64,000 nucleotides of DNA from Malurus cyaneus samueli (taxonomy: Eukaryota > Chordata > Aves > Passeriformes > Maluridae), in assembly GCA_009741485.1 (NCBI GenBank), contig CM019216.1, forward strand, positions 43,214,367 through 43,278,366, written 5' to 3'. Positions 24,073-35,784 of the stretch are shown one piece after another. The translations under genes were made by a program, and so were the position numbers. Position 1 is the first letter of the stretch. Each line of letters opens with the position of its first letter. The notes beneath the pieces are model-generated. The model was not told the origin of the DNA and did not search any database. It saw only the letters and a program-made list of their open reading frames with translations.

Positions 24073-27000
24073 TAAAAAGATTTGTCCATTTTATTTCATC
24101 ATAAAAGTGCACTGGGTATGCATTTTATGTACCTTTTTTTTTTAATAGGAATTTAAACAAAGAGAAAAAAAGCTATCTGCAATTTTATTTCTTAAGATAA
24201 TTCAAGGATTGTCCAGAGTGAACTCATCTAAGTAATCGCTCAAAACATTGCTGTTCAGTGATTTGTGCAGTTGCATTTTAAAACTGGTTGCCATATTCTC
24301 TTGCTGCTTTGTAAAACCATTTAGAGCTTTACTCTCTGATGCTTATGAGAATTTCATCGATTCCCCACTTAGTTATTCATGACAACTTAGGATTCTTTGA
24401 GTCACTATTAATTTTCTCTCACTCTGTTCTCATGTTGTATATTTGCAGAATGAAATGATATGTGTACTGAATTGGTAGAAATAACAGCCAAGACTCCGAA
24501 GGAGTGTAATATCTTTGGCTGCAGAAGATGGACAAGCCCAAAATCTCTTTATTAATCTCTTTACTGAGTTATGCCCAAACACATTGCAAAGTGTTGACAT
24601 AAGTTAACACCACATGGAATATTAAATCCATAATCAAATAAAAACGTTCAGTTTACTTTTTCTGTGTTTGTTTAGGTAATGCTTCTAAAAATCTCTTACC
24701 AGCCGCACTGATTGCCAATTCATTAACACATTTTTCCCCAGCCTTGATCCATGACTATAACTTCTTTAGCTGTACACAATATATAATGTACTAGTTGACT
24801 GATCTTTGGAAATGTTACCTTGTCTAAGTTTGGACTTTAATTTTTGTTCTGTCATCTCAGATTTTCAAATTAAGATAAAATTGTCAAAACCACATAGGGT
24901 TTAAGGAAGGCCTCAAGAATGGTCTGATATTATCAAGTTCTTTGACAGCTCTGCCTTTTTAGCCAATACAATCTTTTACTCCTCCATTTTACTCCTCCTC
25001 TCCATTAAAATCGAGAATACAGACTTTTCTTTAGAAGTATTGCTCCTGTGCTTCTTGGGTGTTACAGATTTGTTGGACTTCAGGATGGAAGATGATAGTT
25101 CATGAGCTTTCCCAGAGCTGTATCCCAGAGGATAAAGGGAAAGTTCATTCTCCAGGGGAGAACAGAAACACAGAGAAATGACACAGCTGAATTGTATTTT
25201 TCAAAGCTTATATCTCTTTGTATTTACAAAGATATTTCTCTATATAACATTTCAGATGTCAATCAAATATATTGCTGCTCTCAAAATAATATCTGTCTTT
25301 ATTATTATTTTAGGCATTTTCTATTTTGACAACAGCAGCACAAGAGCTACAGAAGGAAAGCCAATTTGGGGCAAGGTGAAAGCAAAATACCATTATATTA
25401 TAAAGCACATTTTGTGTCAGTGTTCTTCTGAATACATTTAGGCAATCTAGGTGAGAGGATGACACAACCAGGCGCTTTCTTCTTGTTTGGAATCACTGTT
25501 CTTGACCAAAACTCACTAGCAAACTCTATTTCTGTTCTACTCTGTACTTGATCCTGACCCAAAAAAAGAGCAAAGCTCTTGACTGAAATTATTTAAAACG
25601 GTCCTCTACATGTCTTTTCATGACAATCAATAAATATGTTTTACAAAAATATACTAACTCTTCTGATTCCAATATATCCATTTGAGGGTCCATAAAGGTT
25701 CTTCACAAGGACTTACATCTACAGCATCTGAACAGGAAAACAAAATAATTCTTAGTTATTACTTTTACAAAGAAATACGGAGTTTATTTTATTGTTATTG
25801 AATTCATCACACACTCTATAAAAATGAATTAGCATTTGCACAGCTTCAGATATATTTGTAAATCTTTGGTTCCATGTATTTCAAGCAGTTATATTACTCA
25901 TTAATGTAGAAGTAAAAGCTGATACAAACTCAGAAGTCTGTAAAAAGGCACCAGGAAAAATGACACCAAAAATGACCATCAAATATTAGATTAGACAAAG
26001 GCCAGGATCCCTTGTGTGGTTTGTAAGATGTCACCAATAAGAAAGTACCTGCCCAGAGGACTCAGCACCTAATTACAGTCAGGCACCATCGCCTTTCAAA
26101 GACTCCTGTACCTGTTTTTTAATTATTCCCACATTAAACTAGGAGTGAGAGAGAACACAATGAACTTTGATGACCTAGCATCATGAGATGTGTAGTGTTA
26201 CATCCAACAGTTTGCAAAAAAATATTAAGCCTGAATATTGTGAATAAAGATATTGAATAAGAGCATTAGGACTGGTTCATGAATAGTCTGACACATAAAT
26301 TAATGAGAGGTTTTCTGAGTAATGATACCTGCAAAAAAAAAAAAAAAAAATCAGTAAATCATAGTATCCTTATTTCTGAGTAATGATCAAATGGCATAAA
26401 AGGATATTTTAAGAGTTAAGAGTCTGATCTGCAATGCTGATAAATATATGTCTGAGATCTGCATGGTTTTTGAATATGATTAATTGAAAAGTTTCTTCTG
26501 GTTCAAGCTAATATTGTGTGTCAGTTATATAAAAGGAATAGGACACAAAATGTATGTATTTTAGTCATCTAATCTTTCTTTGATAATTTTATTTTAATCT
26601 TTCTTTGTTAATTCTGCAGTGTCTTATGGAAGATTCAAGGGTCTATCTCATTCCACCAGAAAAAACCACACATACACACAACCCCTTTGGTAGGTCTTTT
26701 TCCTTTTTTCTCACAGTTTTAGTTGGCTAATATCAAATCTTTTGATGGTGACTGTTGTCTGCTGTGTAAAAGGTGCATCTGAACCTTGTGCATGTTGGGA
26801 AGAAATTTCCTTCTGTAAAACACATTGTGTGAAATAGGCACTTTTGTGAAACATATCAGGACTTAATGGTACAAACAATAATTTATGGAAGATACACACA
26901 TAAAATTTCCCATGGTTTTGTTTGTTTGTTCGTTTGGCTTTTGTCTTATGAGAAAATTAAATAGTAATTTTTTAAAAATGGCAGTCCTTGATTTTGGGTA

Positions 27001-28897
27001 ATGAAATATTTACAAGTATGAGGTCATAAAATCTATGGAGTCAGCTCTTAAAAAGATTTTTTTTTTTGGGCACAAAACATTGCCATAGAGTAAATTTCTT
27101 GGGATAGATGACTGCATTTTAATCTGTTTGAGGACTGGTGTAAATCAATAACATAGTTACATTTAAGATAGATTTCATTTCAGCATCACTGATTTGATCT
27201 TCATTTTCCAGGCCATCTGCAAGAGCCATGTACCTCAAACTGCTCAGCAGAGGGGCAGAATCCATTTCACTTGAATCAACATTTCTACTGCCTGGTGAGG
27301 GCTTGGTAAATTTGATGGGTTTTAGACTTCTTTAGTCCTAATATGTTACTAAATGAGTCCCAGATTTATGTGTTTGTTTCTTTGCTTATTTGTTGCCTAA
27401 ATTTGCATGCTGGATAATCAGTTTAAAAGTAATGTCGCACTAAACAAATTGATCTGAGTTTTGCCTGCTAGCACTTCAAAAAGAATGCAGCTTTTGAATT
27501 CCATACTGTCTTCTCTAACATTTATTTCAATGAAAATTGCAAGGAATTTTTAAGACTTTAAACCATACCATTTCCACTGCAGAATAGCACATTGCTAAGC
27601 AGCCAGCTGAAAAGGAGGTTTTTTTCCCTACTTCAGTATTAGGACACATATATAAATGAATATATATGAATACCACATTTTCTACTTTACTGTACATTTC
27701 CAGCCTAGCTTATAATCCAAGCATTGCCTACTCACATTCCCTTTTTGTAGGCTCTTACAAAGTCCCTTTATTACGCCATTGCAAGCTTCCCAGACAATTG
27801 ATGAACAATCAAACTGACAGGGTGGAAGAGCAAATGCCCAGTAGTTTTTTTCACACAGACACTGCTACAAGGTTTTTTTAACTGATAATTTCCCTTCAGC
27901 CTTGACTTTTTGCAAAATTAATGATTTTGTGTCTTAAAATATTAAAATCTCCCAACAGCCCTGTGCATTTGAAATGCCCATGCAATAATCTGCCATCATG
28001 TAAGGACAAAGGGTAAACTAAAAATACAACATTCTTAAATTAGAGTTGTCTTAATATTATCATTCAATTTACACAGATTGAATTTTTAATTTTTGTTTTA
28101 AATATATAGCTGAAAGGAAAAATTCCATTTACTGTGCTTTAGAAAAGTGAGCCATGTCTGACCTTGTGTACATGAAGACATTTTGGGCAGGAGGTTTTCT
28201 GATCAGATACAGTTTGCCCTTCTTTATAGAACTTTGCAATAGCCTTATCCAGAAAATGTCATTTTGAGTTTAATGAGTTCTGGCATGGTGATTACATCAA
28301 CAGACAACACGGCTCTGTACGAGCTGTGCGAGGCACTGCTTTGTAGTGTAAGCTCCCACAGTGTTCATAAACTGTGCCTTACTATTATTTGGCAAACAGA
28401 GGGACAAAACCACTGTTAACTGATATCTTTTTTAGTCTCATTAATGTAGCAGTAAGTTTCATTGTAAAGTGATGGCATTGTTGCTACCTCATCAGACAGT
28501 TGGCCTAGTTGTAAAGATGGAGCTGTGGCACAAGTGCAGCATGGACACACCAGTCCTGGACACTACTGAATCTACTTTGTTGGCCGTAAAATCATCCTGA
28601 ACATGAGATGCAGACCAAGAAAGAAAATGTCTAAGAAGTGAGAAAGAGAAAATGGGCTCCAGAACATGAAAGTGTACCAAAATGTGCAGTCACATCTTTC
28701 TCCCATTACACATCGATACGTAAAAATATATTCGCTTTTCAGCAATAGCATCCAAAATGTGGTGAGCCACACTTTTTTCAAGAGACCTATTCTCATTTTT
28801 CTGTTCTTCTCTATGGTTCATTTATTCCTGGTATAAGTTGACACATATTGCTGGTATCAAGCATGATTAGAGTTGAAAGAGAAGGCCAGAAGAATTG
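24073..28897. other. Unique AT-rich non-coding sequence
   Basis: No gene or interspersed repeat is recognised in 4.8 kb. A run of 18 A lies at 26333-26350. A near-perfect 20-bp palindrome (one mismatched pair) lies at 24591-24610. A frame of under 60 codons at about 28265-28424 is discussed as a finding. Confidence 0.55.
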
Positions 28898-28960
28898 TTG
28901 GGTTTTTTTGTTTGGGTGTTTTTTTGTTTTTTTTTGTTTGGTTTTTTTTTTTTTTTTTCC
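28898..28960. repeat. T-rich (TTTTG-type) tract
   Basis: Poly-T with interspersed G, about 60 bases. It is of the same kind and on the same strand as the tracts at 3541 and 31549. Confidence 0.9.
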
Positions 28961-30499
28961 CTGGAAGTAAAACACCCCTTAAAGGAAAATGTTAATTGAT
29001 AGTGGGTTTTAGCTATATTGTTAAGTCTTCTTCCATCCTGGAATCTCAGCTCACATAAGTATTCCCTAGGCTCACAATGGAAAAAAAAGACAAAAAAACC
29101 TTAAAAAAAACCCCAGGGAATGGGGAAAGAAATAGAGAATAGGAAAAGTAACAAGAAAGTATGGCACATACAGTTTTGTCCTTTTTGGAAAGCAGTGTTT
29201 AAGTTTTTCTCATGAAAACACTTATTTGTGTATTTAGCCTGCTTATTCATTCTGCTCTGCACTACAGCTCATGGGCACAGCCACAGCAGTAGGCTAAGTT
29301 CTTCACTGCTACAGTGTATTCTCACACATTTCTGATGCGAGTGATGTGGAAATCTTAACTCTCTTTTCAGTTCCATGTGGAGAAAGGTTTGTGAGAAAAC
29401 ACAAAAATAAAAAAGCAAATCCCTACCAAACAGTTTCACATAAATGGATAGTGGCCAATTATATCTTGTTCCAGTGCGTACCTTCCCACCTTATTGGTGG
29501 AAAATACATAGAAGCCTTATCAATGAAATGAGCTGTATGCTAACTCTCGAAGATGTAATGAAAGGTTTTTCAGAGATCGTAATGAAATGAGGAAAATTAT
29601 GAAAGTTTATTGATACTGTTACAATTAGGGTGGACCAGACTCAATTACCACAGTAGAAATAAAAAACGGTTATAGGCAACTAAAACTGGACTCCCACAAG
29701 TTTTGAGGCAAGTATCAAACCCATAATCTCTCCAATCCCTTTAAGTTTATCCAGTCTTAATAGGCTGGGCATTTATTTTCTCCAAGAGGTCTAGCAGTGT
29801 GCTCCACTCTGTCTACATGGATGAACTCAGAGGAATAGCTGGAGATGGGGCGCTGCCTGAGCTCTGTCAGGACGCTTCAAATCCACCACGGTGGTGCCTA
29901 ATGAGCTCAAAAGAGAGATGCTCTCTACATGGACCCCCCTACATGAATGATATGGTGATGAATTTTCCATACTTCTTGACACTTGGATATTTAAATAGTA
30001 TGATGCAGTTTTTTTCCATTGCATCTTATCACCTGATGGGTTTATTGCCTAGAAAAAGATGGATTAATATGGGTATATAAATACAGAGTAAAAAGGATAT
30101 TACTTCAAGTAAAGCAATTGTAACTGTTTACCTTACGTACGTCTGCCTGACTTGTGTATATGTGATGTATGATCAGTACCACTATTTCTGACTTGAAGAG
30201 CAAGTTTCATGCAAAAGAAGGAGTCCCAAAAGGTTACACACCTTACTGCTGAGGTGAAGACAAAAATTAATTTAATAGAAAGGAAGTAACAGTAACTTAT
30301 GTGTTAATGAGGAACTCAATCCAAAAAGGGTGAGCAAGGAATATTTGCAATGCTGGTGGCACATTTTATAGGCACTTAAAATTGATCTAAAGCTTAAAAA
30401 TGGCTGATGATATTTTTTCCTCAGATTTTTTACAAAATAGTTTTCATTCATAGTGACCTAAGTGTGGATTTGTGAATTAAATTATGTTTTTCTTATTTT
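28961..30499. other. Unique non-coding sequence
   Basis: Nothing gene-like is recognised. A-rich runs lie near 29080-29112. The 93-codon frame at 29799-30080 (plus) overlaps a minus-strand frame and shows no domain. Confidence 0.55.
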
Positions 30500-30660
<161 letters not shown>

Positions 30661-31548
30661 ATAGACAACTAGATAAATTCATTACTTTTGTGTCAGAGGA
30701 ACTTACATGAAAATACAACCATATCAATATGAACTCTTCCTCATTATATTCTAAATGAAGTTTCACAATACTTTTAACCTGGGATCTTATTTAACACTGA
30801 AGTATGGCAGAGTAGCTCTTTTATGCAAGAAATAGTTGAAATCACAGACATGAATTAAATGATAATAGTAAAGTCAACACAGTTTCTTCCATAAATTTGT
30901 CATCTATTAAACTCCCTTGAAAGGAGGAAGACAAAACTGTTATAATGAAAATATTTTATATTTCAGTCCTGCAATATGAAAATAGTTTAATACACAATAA
31001 AAGATTTTCTGCTTGACTAAAATAATGGCTGTAAAGCTGAAACAGTGCATGAAATGCAATCAGACTGGAAACTCCTGGAGGGTTTGGTCTGTGTATACAA
31101 TACCAGCATGAGCAGAGGCACTTATAAAGATGGAGGATTATTTTTTATTTCAAACATGAGGTACATGTAAAATCTGAGTGTCATTCTGAATTTTATCACG
31201 AGTGAAAATTTCTTACTATGAATTGATCCTTTTCCCTCTGTCAGTGCTTGTGCCATCAATGCTCTTGCAGACAGAGGTGGTTTGTAATAGCCTTCTAGAT
31301 GCTTGCACCCACTCAGTTTCCCTCACAGGATTGGGTTCTACTTTTTTTCTCATCCTTCAGCTACTATTTTAAGACTTCATATGACTGTTATCCAGCATTC
31401 CAGAAATCTGTCAAAGCTGAAAGGCAGAGAGTTTAATGGCAAATAGTTATGAATTGCTATTGCAGCAGAGCTTAAGTTTCAGACTTAAAAAAACATAATA
31501 GAAGCTGTTTTCTCTCTTTCTTTCTGTTCTATTCTGTTCTGGTCTCTG
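30661..31548. other. Unique AT-rich non-coding sequence
   Basis: No gene, repeat family or notable motif is recognised. Confidence 0.6.
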
Positions 31549-31640
31549 TTTTTTTTTGTTGTTGTTTTTTTTTGTTTTGTTTGTTTTGTTTGTTTGTTTG
31601 TTTTGTTTTTTGTTTTTTTTTTTTTTTTTTTTTTTTTGGT
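31549..31640. repeat. T-rich (TTTG)n-type tract
   Basis: About 90 bases of T with regular G (TTTG and TTTTG words) end in a long T run. This is the longest of the three T/G tracts. Confidence 0.95.
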
Positions 31641-34600
31641 TCTATGGTAGCAGTGAGAGAATTAGTTTCTACACCCAATCCTCATATAGGAAATTGTGCT
31701 TCTATGTGATGATTAAGATCAAATGTTATGTCTAGAAACTCAAATAGAGCATGATGTATCCCTGAATTGAAAAGCTTTAATTATTTAATTATTTATAGGC
31801 ATGGTCATACTGGAATAGTAACAAATTGACAGGATTTAGGGAAACAGGTGTCAAGTCACTGAGGCTTTAGGCAGCTAGCATACTTGGTCTCTATTCATAT
31901 TTGAATATAATATTTATTAAGTGACTTCTAATACAAATGAATAAATAAAAAAAAATCCCTTTTGCATTGAAATGTTACCAAAATATAAATAAATAGAATG
32001 CCTTGTTTTAAATAACTAGATTCTTTCTCATTTTATCTATTAAATAGATAGGAGATGTTAGTAAGGGGCAGAGAACTTGCTCCTAAGTCCCATTGAGAGT
32101 ATTGGAATAATAGCATTAAATATATACCATACCTTAGGTGCTGTTGCAAGATCTTCTGAATGTTTATAAAGTAGAACCTGAAGTCTTTTTCATGAAAAGA
32201 TCAGGAAGCTGCATTTAATGCTGTAATACTTCTTTGAAATATAACAGTACGGTTTTCTTACTTATTGTTCTTTGGCACACTGTTCCAGGTTATTCAGCAA
32301 ATCACAGTGAATTGTTCTATTACCCTTCCCTAGGCTGCAAAAAGATATGTCCAAATCTGTTTCAGGAAGCCCTGCCTCTGTCTTTTGAGAGTTCTTCAAG
32401 GTGACTCCTTCCTCATGCCATCCCCCACAGAACATGGCCATTAAGGAATCACAGCAGCAGAGAAAGCAGTCAACAGCAATGAGCACCAACCCACTCCTGC
32501 ACTGATTCCAGCCCAAGAGGCGGCTGCTAACAAGATCACAAGTTAATGCAAACAGGCCTTGAGAGCTAAGAGCTCTGGGGAATAGCTCCCTGCATCTGTG
32601 GCTCCATCAGAAGAAATCAGGTTGCATTGTCTAGGAGTAAGTGCAAGACCAAAAAATGCCAGAAAAGGGACAGAGAAATGATGATGCAGTCATAAAAGTG
32701 CAATGTACACAAAGAATTCTACATAATATATTTTTTTAAAAATCAAAACCTCCCAATAGCATTATTTATTTTGAACCACAGATAATGATGTCAGTAAACA
32801 CAATAAACGTGAGTGGTTAAAATTATGATTAACTAAACCATTTAGACTAATCTAAAATATGGCTTAAGTTTAAATGGATATGAGTCATTAACAATAAAAA
32901 AATATATATAATAAATTGTTAATGCCAGTGAGCAAGAAGAGAATTCCAGCCTAAGAAGGGAAATGCATGATGTGGGCACTCTAAATAACAAAGCAAAACA
33001 TCCCAAGTGTGCTGTATTTTTTCCATGCGTCCTTATCTAAGCGTCTTAAAAGTGGTGGTACACCTCAGTGTTGGAGTAGATAAGAATGGCCAACAGGAAA
33101 TGCTGATGAGAAAAGAATGCCTGGATTTTGCCTCTGTAAAATTACCAGTGAAATTGAAGTTCATGTTCTGAACTTTTTTTTCTCCTGTCCTCAGGGAAAA
33201 AAAAAAAAAAGATTAATCAGTTTTTTCTTTTAAACAGAGGTGTTGGTAGACCAGTCATCCAGGAAACGTGGGGCCTGACTGGAGAGCAGCTGAGTCCTCA
33301 TGGTCTGGTCTAGACAGGGATTATTTCTCAACCTTTTGTTTTGCAGAACAGAATTTGATGCTAATTGGGTTATCAGTAGAAAAACACAAGTGAGCCTCGC
33401 TCTGTAGTCTGAGGGGTGTTAGTGGAAGGTTCAGTTTCCTTTATTCACACTGGCATTACATTTTGTGTTAAAGATTTATCAGCTAAGGTACTGAATTCAA
33501 TGGCCCTTTTTTGTACACAAGTTAATTTCATAAGTCCCAATTACCTGTATAACCAAAAACCAAGAGGAAGAACTTAAAGCTGCCTTAAAAGTAGATGTTG
33601 CAGCAGTCTTGTATGTTTACCTTCTAATTTTTGTTTCATTTGCATTAAAAGTTTCTATGTTTACATTTGACTAAATTAATGGAGATATGGAATTTTCCCT
33701 TTTGGTATAAAATGCAAGAATACAAGAGAGTAGAGAATGGAGAAAGACTGTAAAGAAGACATAGCAGATAGCAGAAAGTCCCTGGAGATCACCTGTGTTT
33801 TCGGAGTATAGTAATTATGGCACTGAGTGGCAGAGAGCTTGAAAATAATAATTTTATTATTAAACAGACTAGATGTCCTATTTTCTTAACCAAAAAGAAT
33901 GACATGAGTTACACTGCTAAAGAAGGGAGCTGCTAGACCTAATGGCAGCTGTTTCAAGGACTGGAGAGCATCTGTGATATGACCTGAGATCATAACAAGA
34001 AATAATTTATAAAGTACATTGCACTTCTCACATTATCAACAATTAAAACTACAAGGAAAATATCTGAATTTACAGCAACTTAGTAAAGGCCCAGTATGTT
34101 CAAGGTTATTTCTAAGTTCCACAAATATATATGCAGGAAAGCATTAATTATGGAATCCAATTGTGTTGAGAAGTGCATAATTGGGCAGTAATAATTTTTA
34201 AAAACTCATCATTCACTGGCCAAAATCTGTATTTTTTTACTGTACTGTTTAAAACTGATTTCAAGAAAAACATTCATTTTTACAGAAATACTAATCATTA
34301 GCAAAATTAATGTATTTTTCATAGTTACATTTGTTTGAATATTTTAGAAGAATTTAAGATTTTAACTGTTTTTTTAAATGGAAATATTGATTTAGCAACA
34401 GACCTCAATTATAGTTAGTTATGATTTTCATTTAGTTTTTGCAGTTTTTCATTTTACATTGTCGTTCCATAATCAGGAACAGAAATAGCATTTTAATAAA
34501 TGGCTAATTGTGAATTCAAAGTTCAAAATGAGCAGTTAAAATCCATTTGTTTGCAAGAAACTTGCAAATAATTTCTGGTAGGGAATACTGAAGAGAGCCT

Positions 34601-34952
34601 TGTAATCTGCTTTTGAATATTTCATGCAGAAAAAAATAAAAAGAAAAATGGCAGCAAAATCCAGCGCATAAATTATTCATTTTAAATTATTCACTCATCT
34701 GTATCCTGGTAAAAGCTTAAATATAATTTCAGCATGTTGGACCATGATGTGATGACATCTAGTGTTGCAATATTGAAATAATCTATTCTACCAGAACATG
34801 AAAAAACATCTCAGCAATTTGGTGTTTAGAATGAAGTCTCCCTTCTGACTCATTTAATATCTAAGCCTGAGACCAATCTGGTGTGTTTTATAGCTCTTGC
34901 TGATGATACAAAATACAAAAGTATAATTGAATTCTGTTGGGGGGGTGCAAGG
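31641..34952. other. Unique AT-rich sequence, possible conserved non-coding element near 34.4-34.75 kb
   Basis: No gene is recognised. The 84-codon minus frame at 32262-32516 is Cys-rich but matches nothing I know. The 34400-34750 segment has long stretches without simple repeats and several homeodomain-type cores (TAATTG, ATAAATTA-type words), a texture common in conserved vertebrate non-coding elements. That is an impression, not a demonstration. Confidence 0.4.
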
Positions 34953-35019
34953 GAAAAACAAAACAAAAACAAAAAAAAAAAAAAAAAAAAAAAGAAAAGA
35001 AAGAAAAAGGAAAATAAAA

Positions 35020-35050
<31 letters not shown>

Positions 35051-35053
35051 ATA
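34953..35053. repeat. A-rich tract ending in (AAAT)n microsatellite
   Basis: CAAAA-type words run into a poly-A run, then AAAG words, then about nine AAAT units from 35017 to 35053. The Phe/Leu/Ile-rich minus-strand frame across it is an artefact. Confidence 0.95.
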
Positions 35054-35202
35054 GAACACCATGATTCTATCTGGAAATGCTTCCTAGTCTGCTTGATTCA
35101 GTTTTCAGAAATATTTTATACAGAAGAAACAAAACGGCACCCAGTTTTCTGAAAGTATAAAAACAGCACTAGGGGTTAGCAAAAGTTACATGGTGTTAAA
35201 CT

Positions 35203-35673
35203 AGTCCAGAGCAGGCCACAAAAAGGATCAGAGGGCTGGAACATCTTTCTTATGAAGACAGGCTTAGAGAGCTGGGGTTGTTCAGCCTGGGCAAGAAAAG
35301 GTTCCTGGGAGACCTTAGAGCACCTTCCAGTACCTAAAGGAGGGTGGGAAGCTGGAGAGGGACTTTTTACAGGAGCATGGAATGGGACAAGGAGGAATGT
35401 CTTTAAACTGAAAGAGGATGGGTTTAGATTAGATATTGGGAAGAAATTCTTTGCTGTGAGGGTGATGAGGCACCAGAATCTGATGCCCAGGGAAGTTGTG
35501 GATGCCCCATCCCTGGAAATGTTCAAGGCCAGGCTGAATGAAGCATTTGGACATCACTCTCAAGCACATGGTGTGATTCTTGGGGTCTCCTGTGCAGGGC
35601 CAAGAGTTGGGCTTCATGATCCTGATGGGTCCCTTCCAATTTAACATATTCTATGAATCTGTGATTCTATGAT
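35203..35673 (+). mobile_element. CR1 LINE, 5'-truncated 3' portion
   Basis: Consecutive blocks match the end of CR1 in order. They are 'aaaaggatcagagggctgga' (35220), 'ttcagcctgggcaagaaaag' (35281), 'gaccttagagcaccttccag', 'aaactgaaagaggatgggtt', 'gggaagaaattctttgctgt', 'gtggatgccccatccctgga' and 'gttcaaggccaggctgaatg'. After them come the terminal 'cagggccaagagttgggctt' block and the ATTCTATGA-type tail repeats ending near 35673. The copy covers about the last 470 bases of the element. The 130-codon plus-strand frame at 35252-35644, and the minus frames at 35176-35526 and 35429-35647, are readings of this repeat and not genes. The copy is less decayed than the one at 9505. Confidence 0.95.
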
Positions 35674-35784
35674 TTGAGCAATCTTGTTGAGGAGAAGGTA
35701 TTTATCCCAATGGCAGGGGAGTTGGAACTCAATGACCTTTAAGGTCCCTTCCAAGCAAAAGATTCCATGATTCTGCAGAATCAT
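35674..35784 (+). mobile_element. Second CR1 LINE 3' end, abutting the first
   Basis: Immediately after the first CR1 tail the sequence restarts with 'gagcaatcttgttgaggaga' and continues through 'atggcaggggagttggaact', 'gacctttaaggtcccttcca' and 'gattccatgattctg'. This is the terminal block of a different CR1 subfamily, in the same orientation. It is only about 110 bases long, that is, a strongly 5'-truncated insertion into or beside the tail of the first copy. Confidence 0.9.
35767..35784. repeat. Perfect 18-bp palindrome at a CR1 tail
   Basis: ATGATTCTGCAGAATCAT is its own reverse complement. Its left half is the CR1 tail word; its right half reads like the same tail word in the opposite orientation. 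Confidence 0.85.

Noticed and set aside
35252..35644. 130-codon plus-strand open frame
   Set aside because: It lies wholly inside the CR1 3' portion and reads through its non-coding end; it is a repeat and not a gene.
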